Assembly (NCBI GenBank): GCA_037176905.1
Contig: JBBBWG010009823.1
Span: 1 to 22,468 of the forward strand
Direction of reading: 5' to 3'
Source: Azolla pinnata
Taxonomy: Eukaryota > Streptophyta > Polypodiopsida > Salviniales > Salviniaceae
Length of the DNA stretch: 22,468 nucleotides
The notes under the pieces were generated by a model. That model saw only the letters and a program-made list of their open reading frames with translations, was not told the origin of the DNA and did not search any database. The number at the start of each line of letters is the position of its first letter. Position 1 is the stretch's first letter. The translations under genes were made by a program, and so were the position numbers. Shown piece after piece: positions 1-10,122 of this stretch.

Positions 1-1044
1 GATGAGAGTGAAGAAGACGTGAATGTCTACCCAATGGAGGGTAATTCCCAACACTGGCCAAAGCAACAAAATGTCTTTGAATTATGCAATCCATGGGCAG
101 TTAATTATGTTAGGGTTATCGACTTCGAAACACTCACAACATTGGAGTCTATAGATGGGCTTCACTATTTGCCTTGTCTAGAACACCTGATCTTAAAGCA
201 TCTTCCCCAACTCACTCACATCTCAGGAACAGAATGGCCAACAAAACTAAGGAGAATATGGATATGTGGCTGTCCGATGCTCAAGGAAATACCACGTTGG
301 GATTGGACGCGAGGATATTCAAGAGCTACATTGATACTCCAAGATTGTGGAGCTATGGAAGCCTTTCCTGTGGACGATAATTGCCAAACCTTGTTAAGCA
401 AAAAGAATGACATTGACCTTGTCATCTTGGAATGCAAGTTTGGGGGCATGGAGGATTTGGAGCGATGGATGCAAAATTCAAAATTCAGATCCCCTCTCTT
501 TATAGCAGCATTGTTGGGCTTATTGTGGAAAATTGTCGTTAAGGTAAAAATTTTCAGTTTAATTTTTTATTCCATTGCTAGATAACAAACCATAGAACTG
601 AATTTGGCAAATATCATTGAAACAAAGCCAGAGCATTCTTTGATCTTCTTATGTGAATGGAACTAATTGTAGGGCAAGTTCGATGCACTTCAAGTCCTAT
701 TCAATTACTTTTGTCGTCATGAGGTTAATGATCCCCCACGTATCAAATTAGAAGACGTTCTCCACCCTTCTATAGAGCTTGCCACAAAATTGACCCAATA
801 TTGCCTACTCTTTACGCAATTCTCTCCGAGAAGGCATGATTCCTTTTGGAAGGAATGGGAGCAATATTGTGTACGATTAGCTTTCGCCTCTTCAAGCTTG
901 GAGCACCGGTCATGGCAAGAAATCGAAACTATACGGCGTACGTACTGTGCACGCTTTCTATACTTTGATGAGTGGGTTTCCCACCATTATTCGAGAGTAG
1001 ACAATGCGCATTTCACAATGTTACACATGATATCACAGGTGTAA
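1..1044 (+). CDS. 3' end of a TIR-NB-LRR type immune receptor gene (copy A), 5' part outside window
   Basis: Two exons are seen. Exon 1..543 is open from the window edge and ends LLWKIVVK before a GTAAAA donor. Exon 673..1044 follows a TTGTAG acceptor in the same phase and ends at TAA 1042-1044. The first exon holds the last leucine-rich repeats (LHYLPCLEHLILKHLPQL, then LRRIWICGCPMLKEIP). The second encodes about 123 residues with no LRR pattern, rich in aromatic and charged residues (WKEWEQYCVRL, FDEWVSHHYSRV). The assignment rests on the parallel gene at 5391-9313, which has TIR and NB-ARC pieces upstream of the same exons. Unlike that copy, nothing is broken here, so this copy could be functional. 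A strong donor (GGT|GTAAGT) overlaps the stop, so a further exon is possible. Role by family: intracellular pathogen receptor. Whether the upstream part is complete cannot be seen. Confidence 0.7.
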
Positions 1045-1865
1045 GTTTCTTCCTCTCTACCATTCTAAACATGAAGATAGACTCTGAACATTCTAAAACA
1101 TTCTAATATATGTATCTGTCTCACACTAAACATATAGTAAACTCCAGACTTGCATTCAACATTACATGTATGTATCTTTTCATCGACATATATATATATG
1201 TATACTTTTCTTAATATATACATACATACGTGAGTAATGGAGAGGATGTGTTATGAACAAATATTGGCCATATATGCTTGTTAATCATGTAAGTTTGGAT
1301 TAATTCTTAAACAATATTATGGTATGATCTAGAGGTCCCGCAAAATGAAATTTCTTTTCTAGTTTGCAATTAATTGTATATAAATTACATCAAGGTGAAC
1401 ATACATTGGGGCCTCTCAGAGGTTGTACAAGTTCCGAAAAGTTCAGTGATATGATGTTCCGTCCTTAATTCGACGATTATAATCTTCAGTCACATCCCTA
1501 GAAAAATCATGTTCATTAATCAATGATTGCATTCTCTTATTTTGGTAAACGTCCTTAATAATATGACCGGTATATGCAGTGTTTATGCAATATGTATGTA
1601 TCAGGTAGTTCTTAGATCCATCCACCGCAATGTTGAGAAAGATAAGTCTTAAACCTTAAACCTTGAAAACCTTATATCTTTGATGAGATCCGCCTCTCTA
1701 AATTGGGTTTGCTTACAAAATTTGTATGATACAACGATTGGTGTTTGGTCACACTTGAGAAAGCTTATGAAAAACAATCATTTTTAAATATTACGAGTTA
1801 TCTACCCTCGTTTTGATGGCTCTCTAATTGTCACACAATACAATCGATGTCAAATTGATCAAAAG
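1045..1865. other. Spacer of the duplicated segment, copy A
   Basis: No gene is seen. It matches 9314-10122 base for base over most of its length up to about 1707, and again from about 1819. Between these points (about 1708-1818) is a short unmatched piece. Part of it is the inverted equivalent of 12277-12335. A small TA-rich run lies near 1190-1225. Confidence 0.6.
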
Positions 1866-2424
1866 CTAAGATGTTAGGACTCCGTCAGAATGGCTTACAG
1901 ATTGACACCAAGATCTCTGACGTTGCAAATATGAACGTCCGGAACTATATGTGGTTTGCTTCCCCTCAAGAAATGGTGCATCATCATATATGAACACGCC
2001 AGAAATAGCATCAGTGGGCCAAATTGCAACACAATCCACAATGAGTTCACGCTTCCACGAATCATTTTCGATCTCCTTCAGGATGAAACACAGTTAGTGA
2101 TCTCTCCTCATCCACAGAGAAGTTGCTAGCATCGAGCTCCAGCCATTCACTGCCCCCGATTGATCTCAGCAGCGCAACTACTGCAGATCTCGATTGGTCT
2201 CCTAGAAGTAATCTTTCCGATTCGGCATGTTGGCCAGTTGAGGTAGACAAGGATGGCTTGAGGGGAAATTGTTCGAACCCTTGCGGATTGACCAATGTTA
2301 TCCTAAACGAAACCGCATATTTCCTCGGCCAAAACATCAACTCATGTACCTTGCCCCCGATTTCTAACCAACACACATCGTGCAAGTCTGCAACCTCGCC
2401 AAACCTAGATGCATGGATCGAGGA
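1866..2424 (-). pseudogene. PP2-like (phloem protein 2 / Nictaba-like lectin) domain, copy A, frameshifted
   Basis: The reverse strand encodes a PP2-type domain. It begins SRFGEVADLHDVCWLEIGGK, continues through MFWPRKYAVSFRITLV and SEWLELDASNFSVDEERSL, and then breaks. Compared with copy B, two bases are missing near 2088, so the next segment (SFILKEIENDSWKRELIVD) is in another frame. Beyond that the frame stays open without interruption to TAG at 1868-1866, giving a tail of about 45 residues after GVFI. The family signatures are VCWLEI.GK, the central WLEL and the C-terminal EIE..WKR.LIV. PP2 proteins are carbohydrate-binding, found in phloem or nucleus/cytoplasm, and often stress related. 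No ATG start is found: an in-frame TGA lies at 2427-2425, and an LSRGF-like piece just upstream is out of frame. It is probably a remnant. Confidence 0.7.
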
Positions 2425-3614
2425 TCAAAACCTCTACTTAGCAAAATACCTAAAGGGTTTTAGAAAACCACATGTAAAGTTGTATGTGTATTTGTTCAAG
2501 AATTGTTACCAAGATTCTAATTCTTGCATCTAATGCCAATATTAAGTATCATCCCCCCATGTACTATATTAAGATGCTCATATGAGGAAGCATCCCTCGG
2601 ATATGGATGGATCCGACCACCATCGCTGCACACACATATATCAAGGGCATCGGAGATTAATCCGATGGATTTGATTTTCCATTTTCCATTCCATTGAAAC
2701 CAGCATCAACAAGGGATAGAACAACATGTTTTCATGTCAGAAATGTGACCGATATGACATTTTAGAACCTCCATAATGACTGATCATTTGGTTTTGACAT
2801 TCAAGTCCTCTGCACCCATGTGCTTATACAATGAATTGATACCAAACATAGATTGATAGTTGAGCATTGCCTCTCGACGATTCGAGAGCAAGTTCATTGT
2901 CCGTTATACAGAGAGTTATGACCTTTTTATCGGTTTCAAAATCTTTGATCGTCGTCATGTAACATCAAGATAGGCAACTTAGAATTAAGGATTTCAATGC
3001 TATTCATCAATCAACTGATGGGCAGTATATGATGACATGATTCCCTATTCATCTTTGCATGAATAATGGTTGGACAATCGCCGTGTTGACTCACAACATA
3101 CATTGCCAGAGTATGCGTTTGGATGTCTGATCTATTTATCATGCTTCTTCATCGCATGTTGCCTTGTTACAAGGCACAGGGTCATCCTTCCAACAATGTC
3201 GCAATTCATCATGGATCATCTCCACCATTTCATTCCATCGAATTCATATCATGATCGCCCTTGGACTTTGGAATCTTGACCATTTCGGAGCCATTCGATT
3301 CTCCTTTTGTGTTTTTTTTGTCTGTGTAGAAATTGTTTTTCCAGGGAAAATAAATCTCAAAAAGACAGGGAAAAATAAGCAAGAGAGGAAAAATGTAGGT
3401 ACGTACATATGCGCATATGCGTACATCCGTGCGTGTACATATCTGTATTCGTATCGTGTACGTATACTTGCGTATATATGCGTCATGGGTCTGTTCTATG
3501 TTTCTACACTGTCAGTGCTCTTCATCGCCATCGCCATCTTGTTGTTGTTGTTGTTGTTTGAATGCAAGGGGAGCTTGTCGCAATTTGTGCGAGCTTCTCC
3601 GAGGTTGAATGGAA
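2425..3614. other. Spacer of the duplicated segment with low-complexity end, copy A
   Basis: From 2425 to about 3308 the sequence follows copy B 13036-13868 with small indels and encodes nothing recognisable on either strand. After 3308 it no longer matches copy B. It contains a purine-pyrimidine alternating stretch (about 3395-3485, many TACGTA/GCATATGC motifs), short CATCGC repeats and a TTG microsatellite near 3539-3560. Open frames here are chance or low complexity. Confidence 0.5.
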
Positions 3615-3808
3615 GGTGGGTATGGGCATATGTATGTGCGTATACACTGAAGATACTCAGCATCCCAGGACACCAACATTATCGTCGATTAGATATCAAA
3701 GGTCGGTTTCGTCAGATTCAATGTGTTCACAGGACCAGAAAAGTGAATGTCATATTTGATATGAATTTTTTGTGCGAGCCCTTATGAACTTTTCTAGGTT
3801 CATCCAAA
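3615..3808 (+). pseudogene. Truncated DNA polymerase lambda fragment (intron 2 fused to exon 9, intron 9, start of exon 10)
   Basis: 3615-3655 matches Pol lambda intron 2 at 15179-15219. After four bases, 3660-3808 matches 17274-17432: the end of exon 9, all of intron 9 and the first codons of exon 10. The translated exon 9 part reads [13 protein letters not shown] and still contains the aspartate equivalent to the third catalytic residue of Pol lambda. About 2 kb of the parent (15220-17273), including exons 3-8, is missing. An extra A lies before the exon 9 donor. Homology ends abruptly after ATCCAAA at 3808. The fragment cannot encode a polymerase. It marks the right end of duplicated copy A. 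Confidence 0.85.
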
Positions 3809-3837
3809 TTTATTGATTATATTCTAATGTTTTACTG

Positions 3838-3926
3838 AAATTAGAGATTACAAATTAACGCCTAGTTTTATCTCTTACGAAAGATGAGAAAGATGAGAGT
3901 AGGCGTTACTTTGTGATTCCTAATAT
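3838..3926. repeat. Small foldback element (imperfect inverted repeat)
   Basis: The left arm 3847-3864 (ATTACAAATTAACGCCTA) pairs with the right arm 3900-3917 (TAGGCGTTACTTTGTGAT) with two mismatches in 18. The pairing continues weakly outwards to about 3838 and 3926. The loop is about 35 bases. It could be a tiny MITE-like element or a transcribed hairpin. No clear target-site duplication was found. Confidence 0.5.
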
Positions 3927-5390
3927 GAGTTGGGCGTCAAACTGTAATTTATAATTCTGTTAGGTGTTTTTTTGGTAATTCTCCTTAGATTTTATCTGTA
4001 GATTCCTAGCTATGTATATGTTGAGCAGGGGCCCTAGATGCTTATCACTGATCTTTAGGTCTATCTATCTATTTACAAATCTATCAATGCTATAGTGGTT
4101 GTGTCATGGGCCTTTTTAACTTTACAAGTTGTTTTACCAGATCCTTTCGTTTTCTCTTTCAGCAGTAGTAACCTGATTAATCCAACAAAATGCAATGATT
4201 CTTGTTCTGTTAAGAGCGATTATTTATGGTTTCCTACTGTCAGTTAGTCGCGTCCTTCCATTAGAAGATGCTTCTGCGATTGAACCGATGACAAGCAAGC
4301 AAACAGTGTCATTCTGTGGCATCGAGAAATCTCCATCAACCATGGCAAGAAAAACAATGGGACATTGTATTACCCATTATTCCCACTGACCACCATGTTA
4401 CGCAGCTAGATCTAACAACTTGTCCATTTCCTCTATAAATCAATGGGCAGCAGATATCGATGCTAGACAGGAAACAAACAAATAACCTCATTTCTCAGAA
4501 GTTCATATCACAAAAGCAAGCTAAAAAAGTAAAGGTATTGGGAAGTCGGCCTTTTATTATCAAAAGGTCTTAGGTCCAAGTCCAAGTTGAGCAAAGAGGT
4601 AGAGAGATGCTTCCCATGGATCACCATTTCCACACATAATGATCAAATACAAGTTACTTACAATGCAAAGCAAGCTCAACTCTGCCCAGCCTAGATAGCC
4701 AAGAGCCGAGCCATGGCGAGGTAGTAGATATTTATTTTCCTTTTTCTTTTACGGGAATCTGCTTTTTCAATGAGAGAAATCAAAACAAGAGACTAGAGCT
4801 CTGAGTAGACAGGAATTGGATTCTTATGAAAAAAGTGATGGATTATAAGGAGTGAGAAGCAAGTCTAATCAAGAGAAAAGAAAAGGATCAATTCTTAGAA
4901 ACTTTATCATTCACACAATGGGCATACGATTCTCAAATACTGGGTTTCTCAATGCAAATCTATTGCTATAACAGATTTTAAAGATGTGAAGGAGCTTAAG
5001 AGACACTTTGAGGCATTACTTTAACAATAACAAGGTTTTTTCCTAACCATAATATTCACTCTAAACTGAACGAGATTCGATTTATGAAGGCTTTTAGTAG
5101 TTTTTTAATATCAAAAGGGTATGTTATGTATGTAGATCTTGCTACGAAGAAAACGTGTGGGTTCCTCAGGTCCCTAGATTCAAAATCAAGTCGGTATTGG
5201 ATCATGACACCACTCCATCATTTTCCTTCGAATCTTTCTTTAGCTCCATATATATCAATCAGCAAGGAAAACATGCGGGCTCCTCAATCCCCTGATCAAA
5301 ATCCAAGTTTCTAAGCATAAGAGAAGCAAAGCTTTTGCTTGGAGCATTGCTCATCAAAATTCACCCAAATAGCTCAGCGCAGCTTCGGCC
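3927..5390. other. Intergenic region upstream of the decayed receptor gene, no gene seen
   Basis: AT-rich sequence without a recognisable coding region. The open frames at 4195-4389 (64 codons) and 5084-5314 (76 codons) have no recognisable motif or partner exon. Under the tandem-duplication model, part of this stretch should equal the sequence upstream of the copy A receptor gene, outside the window. The last 100 bases would hold the promoter and leader of the receptor gene starting at 5391. Confidence 0.45.
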
Positions 5391-5857
5391 ATGGCAGCTT
5401 CCTCCTCCTCCTCCTCCTCTAGCATCGGTCCTCACCAGATCTTCCTCTCTCACAGCGGCTACCAGAAGGGTTTCATTTCAGACCTCTACAAAAGACTCTC
5501 CTGCTTGGCCACTCTGTCTTCTTCGACATCGAGCACCACAGCCTCCCCGTCGCGCACAACTTCCCTGCCCTCATCAAGGAAGCAATGCAATCTTGCAAGC
5601 TTGCCATCGTCGTCCTCTCCAAACAATTCCTCACCTCACCATGGCCCATGAGGGAGCTCTGTGCATTTGCAGATCGGTATCGCTCATTGTCGGAATCGTC
5701 ATCTGGTATTGCAACATATTCTCCTGAGGTAGCCATTGTTCCCCTCTTCTTCAAGATCTCCCCGAAAGACTTCAAGGATGAGGTGAAGCTCCAAAAGTAC
5801 AAGAAATCGGAAACAAAGAAAGAGATATGGGGAAACGAAGAATCAAGGTTCGTTTGA
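5391..5857 (+). pseudogene. TIR domain remnant of the receptor gene
   Basis: ATG 5391 starts a Ser-rich leader followed by HQIFLSHSGYQKGFISDLYK, the first beta strand and helix of a TIR domain. After one lost base near 5505-5512 the domain continues in the next frame: VFFDIEHHSLP, then CKLAIVVLSKQFLTSPWPMR and ELCAFADRY, which matches the TIR-2 region. It ends with VAIVPLFFKISPKDFKDEVK and TGA at 5855. The H-x-I-F-L-S-H-S-G opening differs from the angiosperm consensus (DVFLSFRG). TIR domains form NADase assemblies in immune signalling; this one cannot be translated whole. Confidence 0.8.
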
Positions 5858-6037
5858 ATAATGAATTGCCTGCAGGTCATCCTCGACAAGTTCCGCAAGC
5901 TCGAACGCCGAGCGCATCCTTCTCATGCAGATGATTCGTCAGATACCGATGCTGATCACATGATGTTGAATCATTGATGTGTTGTATGCCAGTCCTCCAA
6001 AGTTAGCAAAATTGAGACTCCTTATGTATAATTGCAG

Positions 6038-6784
6038 CTGTACGACTTCTTTCCCGGATCTCGATTCAAAGAAAAGAAGAAGTTCATGGCGCTCGACAAC
6101 ATTAGCGGGTCGAATTACGAGAGCTACAAGAACATGGTGAAGAGCATTTTGGCTTCTGGACGGGGGCTATCACCAGCTGGGGATAGCACTGGTTTTACCT
6201 CCAAGCCTCATCATCACATTCTCACTCCTGGTAGCAGGCTCATCATCACAGCTCGATCTGCAACCATCCTCGACAACTTGTGCAAGGATCTAGAAAAGAA
6301 CTCAGTATTAGCCAATGCTGGGTTAGACTACCGATATGCGAGTACACAGATCCCATGTTTGACCAATGATGAGGCCATGGACCTCATAAGCCATCATTAT
6401 TTGTGGCATTCCAAACATCGGCCCTAATTTATGACTCGTTACGTTCTGCCCAGGTCTACTTTCCCATCATCATCTTTCGAGTATATACCCCAAGTGCTAC
6501 AATTGATGGGCGTCTTGTTGAGCAAGAACATTGGTGCTCATGATGATGAGGAGAAGCTCGGGTCAATTCTTAACGACATTTGTGAAATGGTGAATGCGAG
6601 CAAGGCAAACGCGGCACAAACAATAGTTGGGAAGATCTACGATGGTTTACGAAAAGATCTGCAAGCTTTGTTCCTAGACATTGCTCTCTTTATCGTTCCA
6701 TTGTTCAAATACATTGGAGATGAAGGAGAAATGTCCATTCTCAGCAAATTGCAAGGCAATAGCAGACAGGAAGTCAAGCTAAAG
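6038..6784 (+). pseudogene. NB-ARC remnant lacking the P-loop
   Basis: After an acceptor (TTGCAG) the frame gives KKFMALDNI (kinase-2, normally LVLDDV) and PGSRLIITAR (RNBS-B), then CLTNDEAMDLISHH, and stops at TAA 6425-6427. The next part, in another frame, gives PQVLQLMGVLLSKN in the GLPLAL position and KIYDGLRKDLQALFLDIA (RNBS-D/SYDGL block). It ends LKLK-like at a good donor (AAG|GTAAGA, 6784/6785). No GxGGxGKT P-loop exists between the TIR and kinase-2 pieces, so ATP/ADP binding would be impossible even if the stops were ignored. Confidence 0.8.
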
Positions 6785-6915
6785 GTAAGACCCATAAAAA
6801 TAATTGTTTCGCAATGACTAATTCAAACCTGAATGCTTATAATTCATAGTTGCAGATATATACTTCATGGTAGCGAACGAAGTTTTGAATCGATCTCATC
6901 TTTGGTGTATTCTAG

Positions 6916-8948
6916 ATAACCGAGCTAAGGGAGCATTGCTTTATTAAATATAACTATTTGTCAGTTCATGACATATTTCTGGCGTTTGCTCGGACTGTTC
7001 CTGAATCATCTGAATCGTACGTTAACATGATTGTTAGCTCTGCAGAAGATGCGAGTTTCTTGAGATTCCCAAAGGCAAGAACGATACATTTGCATGTGGA
7101 CACGCGGCTATGGCCCGAATCCGAGGATGAGATGCACGTAGAAGTAGGCCCTCCTAACAAAGCTTTGGTCGTGCATGACTCAAATTGGATTGATAAAGCA
7201 AGCAAGGTTAGGCTGCATTTATGCGGCAACCCATCTTCATTGGTGCACTTGGGACTAAAGAATGTGGAACTGATTCCTAAGCAGCCAACCACTGATGTTA
7301 GCAATGATCATAAGCAGTTGATTAGGCAACCGCGACATCAACCCGATGCACGTTGGCTCACCAATCTCACCGTGCTTCAACTTGTGGATGTTAGCATTCC
7401 TTTCAGTATGGACGGCATACATTGGGACCAATTGGAGGTTTTACAATTGAAGGAGATCCGTGACATCAAGTCTCTCACCATAGGAAATAATGCTCCCAAG
7501 CTAAAGACCCTCAAAATCGGATCACTACTGCATATTAAGAAGTACGATATTACATTGCAATGTGAAGTCCGGAATTCGGGCAGCCAGCTGATATTGAGGC
7601 CCCATGAGTGTCCTCAGCTTGAGACTATTATTGTGACTGATCGCAACATGTTTGATGAAATGAGAGTTGTTGGGCCACTCCATTCGGGACTGTTTTTGCT
7701 ACAACTGCAATATTTCAACCATTTTCCTAGCAGCATTACAGATAAAGATGACATGATTGCATCTTTCACCAGGGACCTAGAGCTGTTGGAAAGCCTTCAT
7801 TTGATAGACTGTATTGGGGTGGAACGACTTTTGAGAGCTATTGATGGAAGCTTAGGTTGTCTGCAGCAATTGAGGTCTTTAGTAATTTCTGGTTGCACTG
7901 GGCTGAAGAAAATCTGCATTGAAGACTTTTAATCTCTACAATTGTGAGAGCTTGGAGCATCTCTCCATCCCAGAAATATGGGGTTGGAATTTGTCGTGTT
8001 TCGATGTCACCAACTGCACCAAGCTTGTGAGTTTGTCAATATGTGTCAATGAATCGCAACCGCATGCGGCTTTCGAGTCATAGGCCAAATCTCACTCATG
8101 GAAACAACCACTCATTCCCGGAGATGATCTATCATATCGAGAGGACTTAAGAATCACTTTCATGGGCTTAACAAGTTTAAGGTATATAGATGGTCTTAAA
8201 TATCTACCTTTTCTAGGATATTTGAGATTATATAAACTACCTCGTCTCATGCGGATATCACCAATAGCACTAACCAAGTGGTCGATTCGGGAGGATCAAA
8301 TTACTTATGATGGGCCAGAGAGGCTGTATTTTCAACTGTATAGTGTGTCTCTATCCCAACGTCCCAAGTTTTATTTCAAGTTGGATGAGAGTGAAGAAGA
8401 CGTGAAAGTCTACCCACTGGAGGGTAATTCCCAACACTTGCCAAAGCAAGAAAATGTCTTTGAATTATGCAATCCATGCGCAGTTCCTTATGTGACACGT
8501 ATCGACTTTGAAACACTCACAACATTACAGTCTAGAGATGGGCTTCACTATTTGCCTTGTCTAGAAAAACTGATCTTAAAACATCTTCCGCAACTCACTC
8601 ACATCTCAGGAACAACATGGCCAACAAAAATAAGGAGAATATGGATATGTGACTGTCCGATGCTCAAGGAAATACCACGTTGGGATTGGACGCCACATGA
8701 GCAAGAATACTTACTACTTGGATTGGTGCTCCAAGAGTGTGGAGCCATGGAAGCCTTTCCTGTGGAGGATAATTTAAAAACCTGGTTAAGCAAAAAGAAC
8801 GACACTACCCACGAATTTATCGTTGCCATCTTGGGTTGTAAGTTTGGGACCATGGAGGATTTGGAGCGATGGATGCGAAATTCAGAATTCAGATCCGCTC
8901 TCTTTGTAGCAGCATTACAGGGCTTATTGTGGAAACTTGTCATTGAGG
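6916..8948 (+). pseudogene. VHD motif and LRR region of the receptor gene
   Basis: After TCTAG, the frame starts ITELREHCFIKYNYLSVHD; VHD stands in the MHD position. It continues into irregular leucine-rich repeats (for example LTNLTVLQLVDVSIPF, LEVLQLKEIRDIKSL). At about 7927-7930 an extra T shifts the frame. In the shifted frame the LRRs go on (NLYNCESLEHLSIPEIWGW) until TAG 8081-8083 and then again from 8084 to 8948. The last part (from about 8383) is the copy of 1-543 and ends LLWKLVIE before GTAATA. Confidence 0.8.
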
Positions 8949-9070
8949 TAATAATTTTCATTTTAATTTTTGATTCCATTGTTGGATAACAAACCATAGA
9001 ACTAATTTTGGCAAATATCATTGAAACATAGCCAATGCGTTCTTTGATCTTCTTATGTGAGTGGAACTAA

Positions 9071-9313
9071 TTGTTGGGCAAGTTCGATGCACTTCGTGTC
9101 CTATACAATTACTTCTTTCTTCTTGTGATTTACAATCCCCCACGTCTCAAATTGGAAAACATTCTTGACCCTTATCAAGAGCATACCAAAAAATTGACAA
9201 AGTCTTGCATACTCTTTACAAAATTCTCTATGAGAAGGCATAATTCCTTTGGAAAGGAATGGGAGGAATATTGCGTAAGATTACCTTGCGCCTCTTCAAG
9301 CTGTGACTTCTAG
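9071..9313 (+). pseudogene. C-terminal exon of the receptor gene, splice acceptor lost
   Basis: It matches copy A 667-909. The coding frame GKFDALRVLYNYF to EWEEYCVRLPCASSS is still readable, but the AG before GGCAAG is changed to TG (ATTGTTGGGC against ATTGTAGGGC). The frame ends at TAG 9311-9313, about 43 residues earlier than copy A. The following bases still resemble copy A up to its end. Confidence 0.75.
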
Positions 9314-10122
9314 TCCTGGGAAGTATTCCAAAATAAACAACGTAAGTACTATGCACGCTTTCCATACTTTGAAGAGTGGGTTTTCCACCATTATTCGAGA
9401 GTAGACGATACGCATTCCACAATGTTACACATGATATCATAGGTGTAAGTTTGTTCCTCTCCACCATTCTAAACGTGAAGATAGATTTTGAACATTCTAA
9501 ACATTCTAATGTGTGTATCTGTCTCATACTAAACATATCGTAAACTCCACACTTGCATTCGATATTACATGTATGTATGTATTTATTGATCGACAAATAT
9601 ATTTATGCATATCTGTCTTTATATGTACATATATACGTGAGTAATGGAGAGGATGTGTTGTGAACAAATATTGGCCATGTATGCTTCTTAATCATTTAAG
9701 TTTTGATTAATTCTTAAACAATATTATGGTATGATCCAAACCTGCAAAATGAAATTTGTTTTTTAATTTGCAACTAATTGTGTATAAATTACATCAAGGT
9801 GAACATACATTGGGGCCTCTCAAAGGTTGTACAAGTTTAGAAAAGGTCAGTGATTTGATGTTCCGTCCTTAATCCAATGATTACAATCTTCACTCACATC
9901 CTCTAGAAAAATCATGTTCATTAATCAATGATTGCATTCTCCTATTTTGGTGAACATCCTTAATAAGTTGACCGGTATATACATTGTGTATGCATATGTA
10001 TGTATCAGGTGAAGGTGCTTAGATCCATCCACCGCAACGTTGAGAAAGATAATCTTTAAACCTTAAACCTTGAAAACCTTATACCTCTGATAAATCTCTC
10101 TTTTTGTCTCACTAAATTGGGT
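9314..10122. other. Spacer of the duplicated segment, copy B
   Basis: Counterpart of 910-1707, with point differences and small indels. No gene is seen. The reverse-strand open frame at 9228-9596 overlaps the antisense of the receptor's last exon and has no recognisable content. Confidence 0.55.

Larger units (their letters stand above)
5391..9313 (+). pseudogene. Decayed TIR-NB-LRR immune receptor gene (copy B), whole locus
   Basis: The order of parts is TIR (5391-5857), incomplete NB-ARC (6038-6784), VHD and LRR (6916-8948), C-terminal exon (9071-9313). This is the family's normal order, so one gene is inferred. Visible lesions: (1) a one-base deletion in the TIR near 5505-5512; (2) TGA at 5855; (3) no P-loop anywhere; (4) TAA at 6425-6427; (5) one surplus T in the TTTT run at about 7927-7930; (6) CAG-to-TAG type stop at 8081-8083; (7) the last acceptor TTGTAG changed to TTGTTG at 9071-9076; (8) TAG at 9311-9313, where copy A reads on. 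Some frameshifts could be assembly errors, but the number and kinds of lesions point to a pseudogene. Confidence 0.85.

Noticed and set aside
3395..3485. Possible regulatory palindromes or Z-DNA in the TACGTA/GCATATGC-rich stretch
   Set aside because: Low-complexity sequence; no specific site can be supported, and copy B has only a loosely similar T/G-rich stretch.
3164..3787. 207-codon + frame ending in the Pol lambda-like peptide
   Set aside because: Most of it is translated spacer and low-complexity DNA. Only the final part derives from exon 9, and it runs on into intron 9. Treated as a pseudogene fragment.
4195..4389. 64-codon frame with a hydrophobic N terminus, considered as a small secreted peptide gene
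   Set aside because: No recognisable motif, partner exon, or copy elsewhere in the window; a chance frame is as likely.
5335..5898. Overlapping frames in both directions around the TIR start (130 aa +, 141 aa -)
   Set aside because: They are alternative frames of the GC-rich TIR exon. The TIR signature is split between two + frames by a one-base loss.
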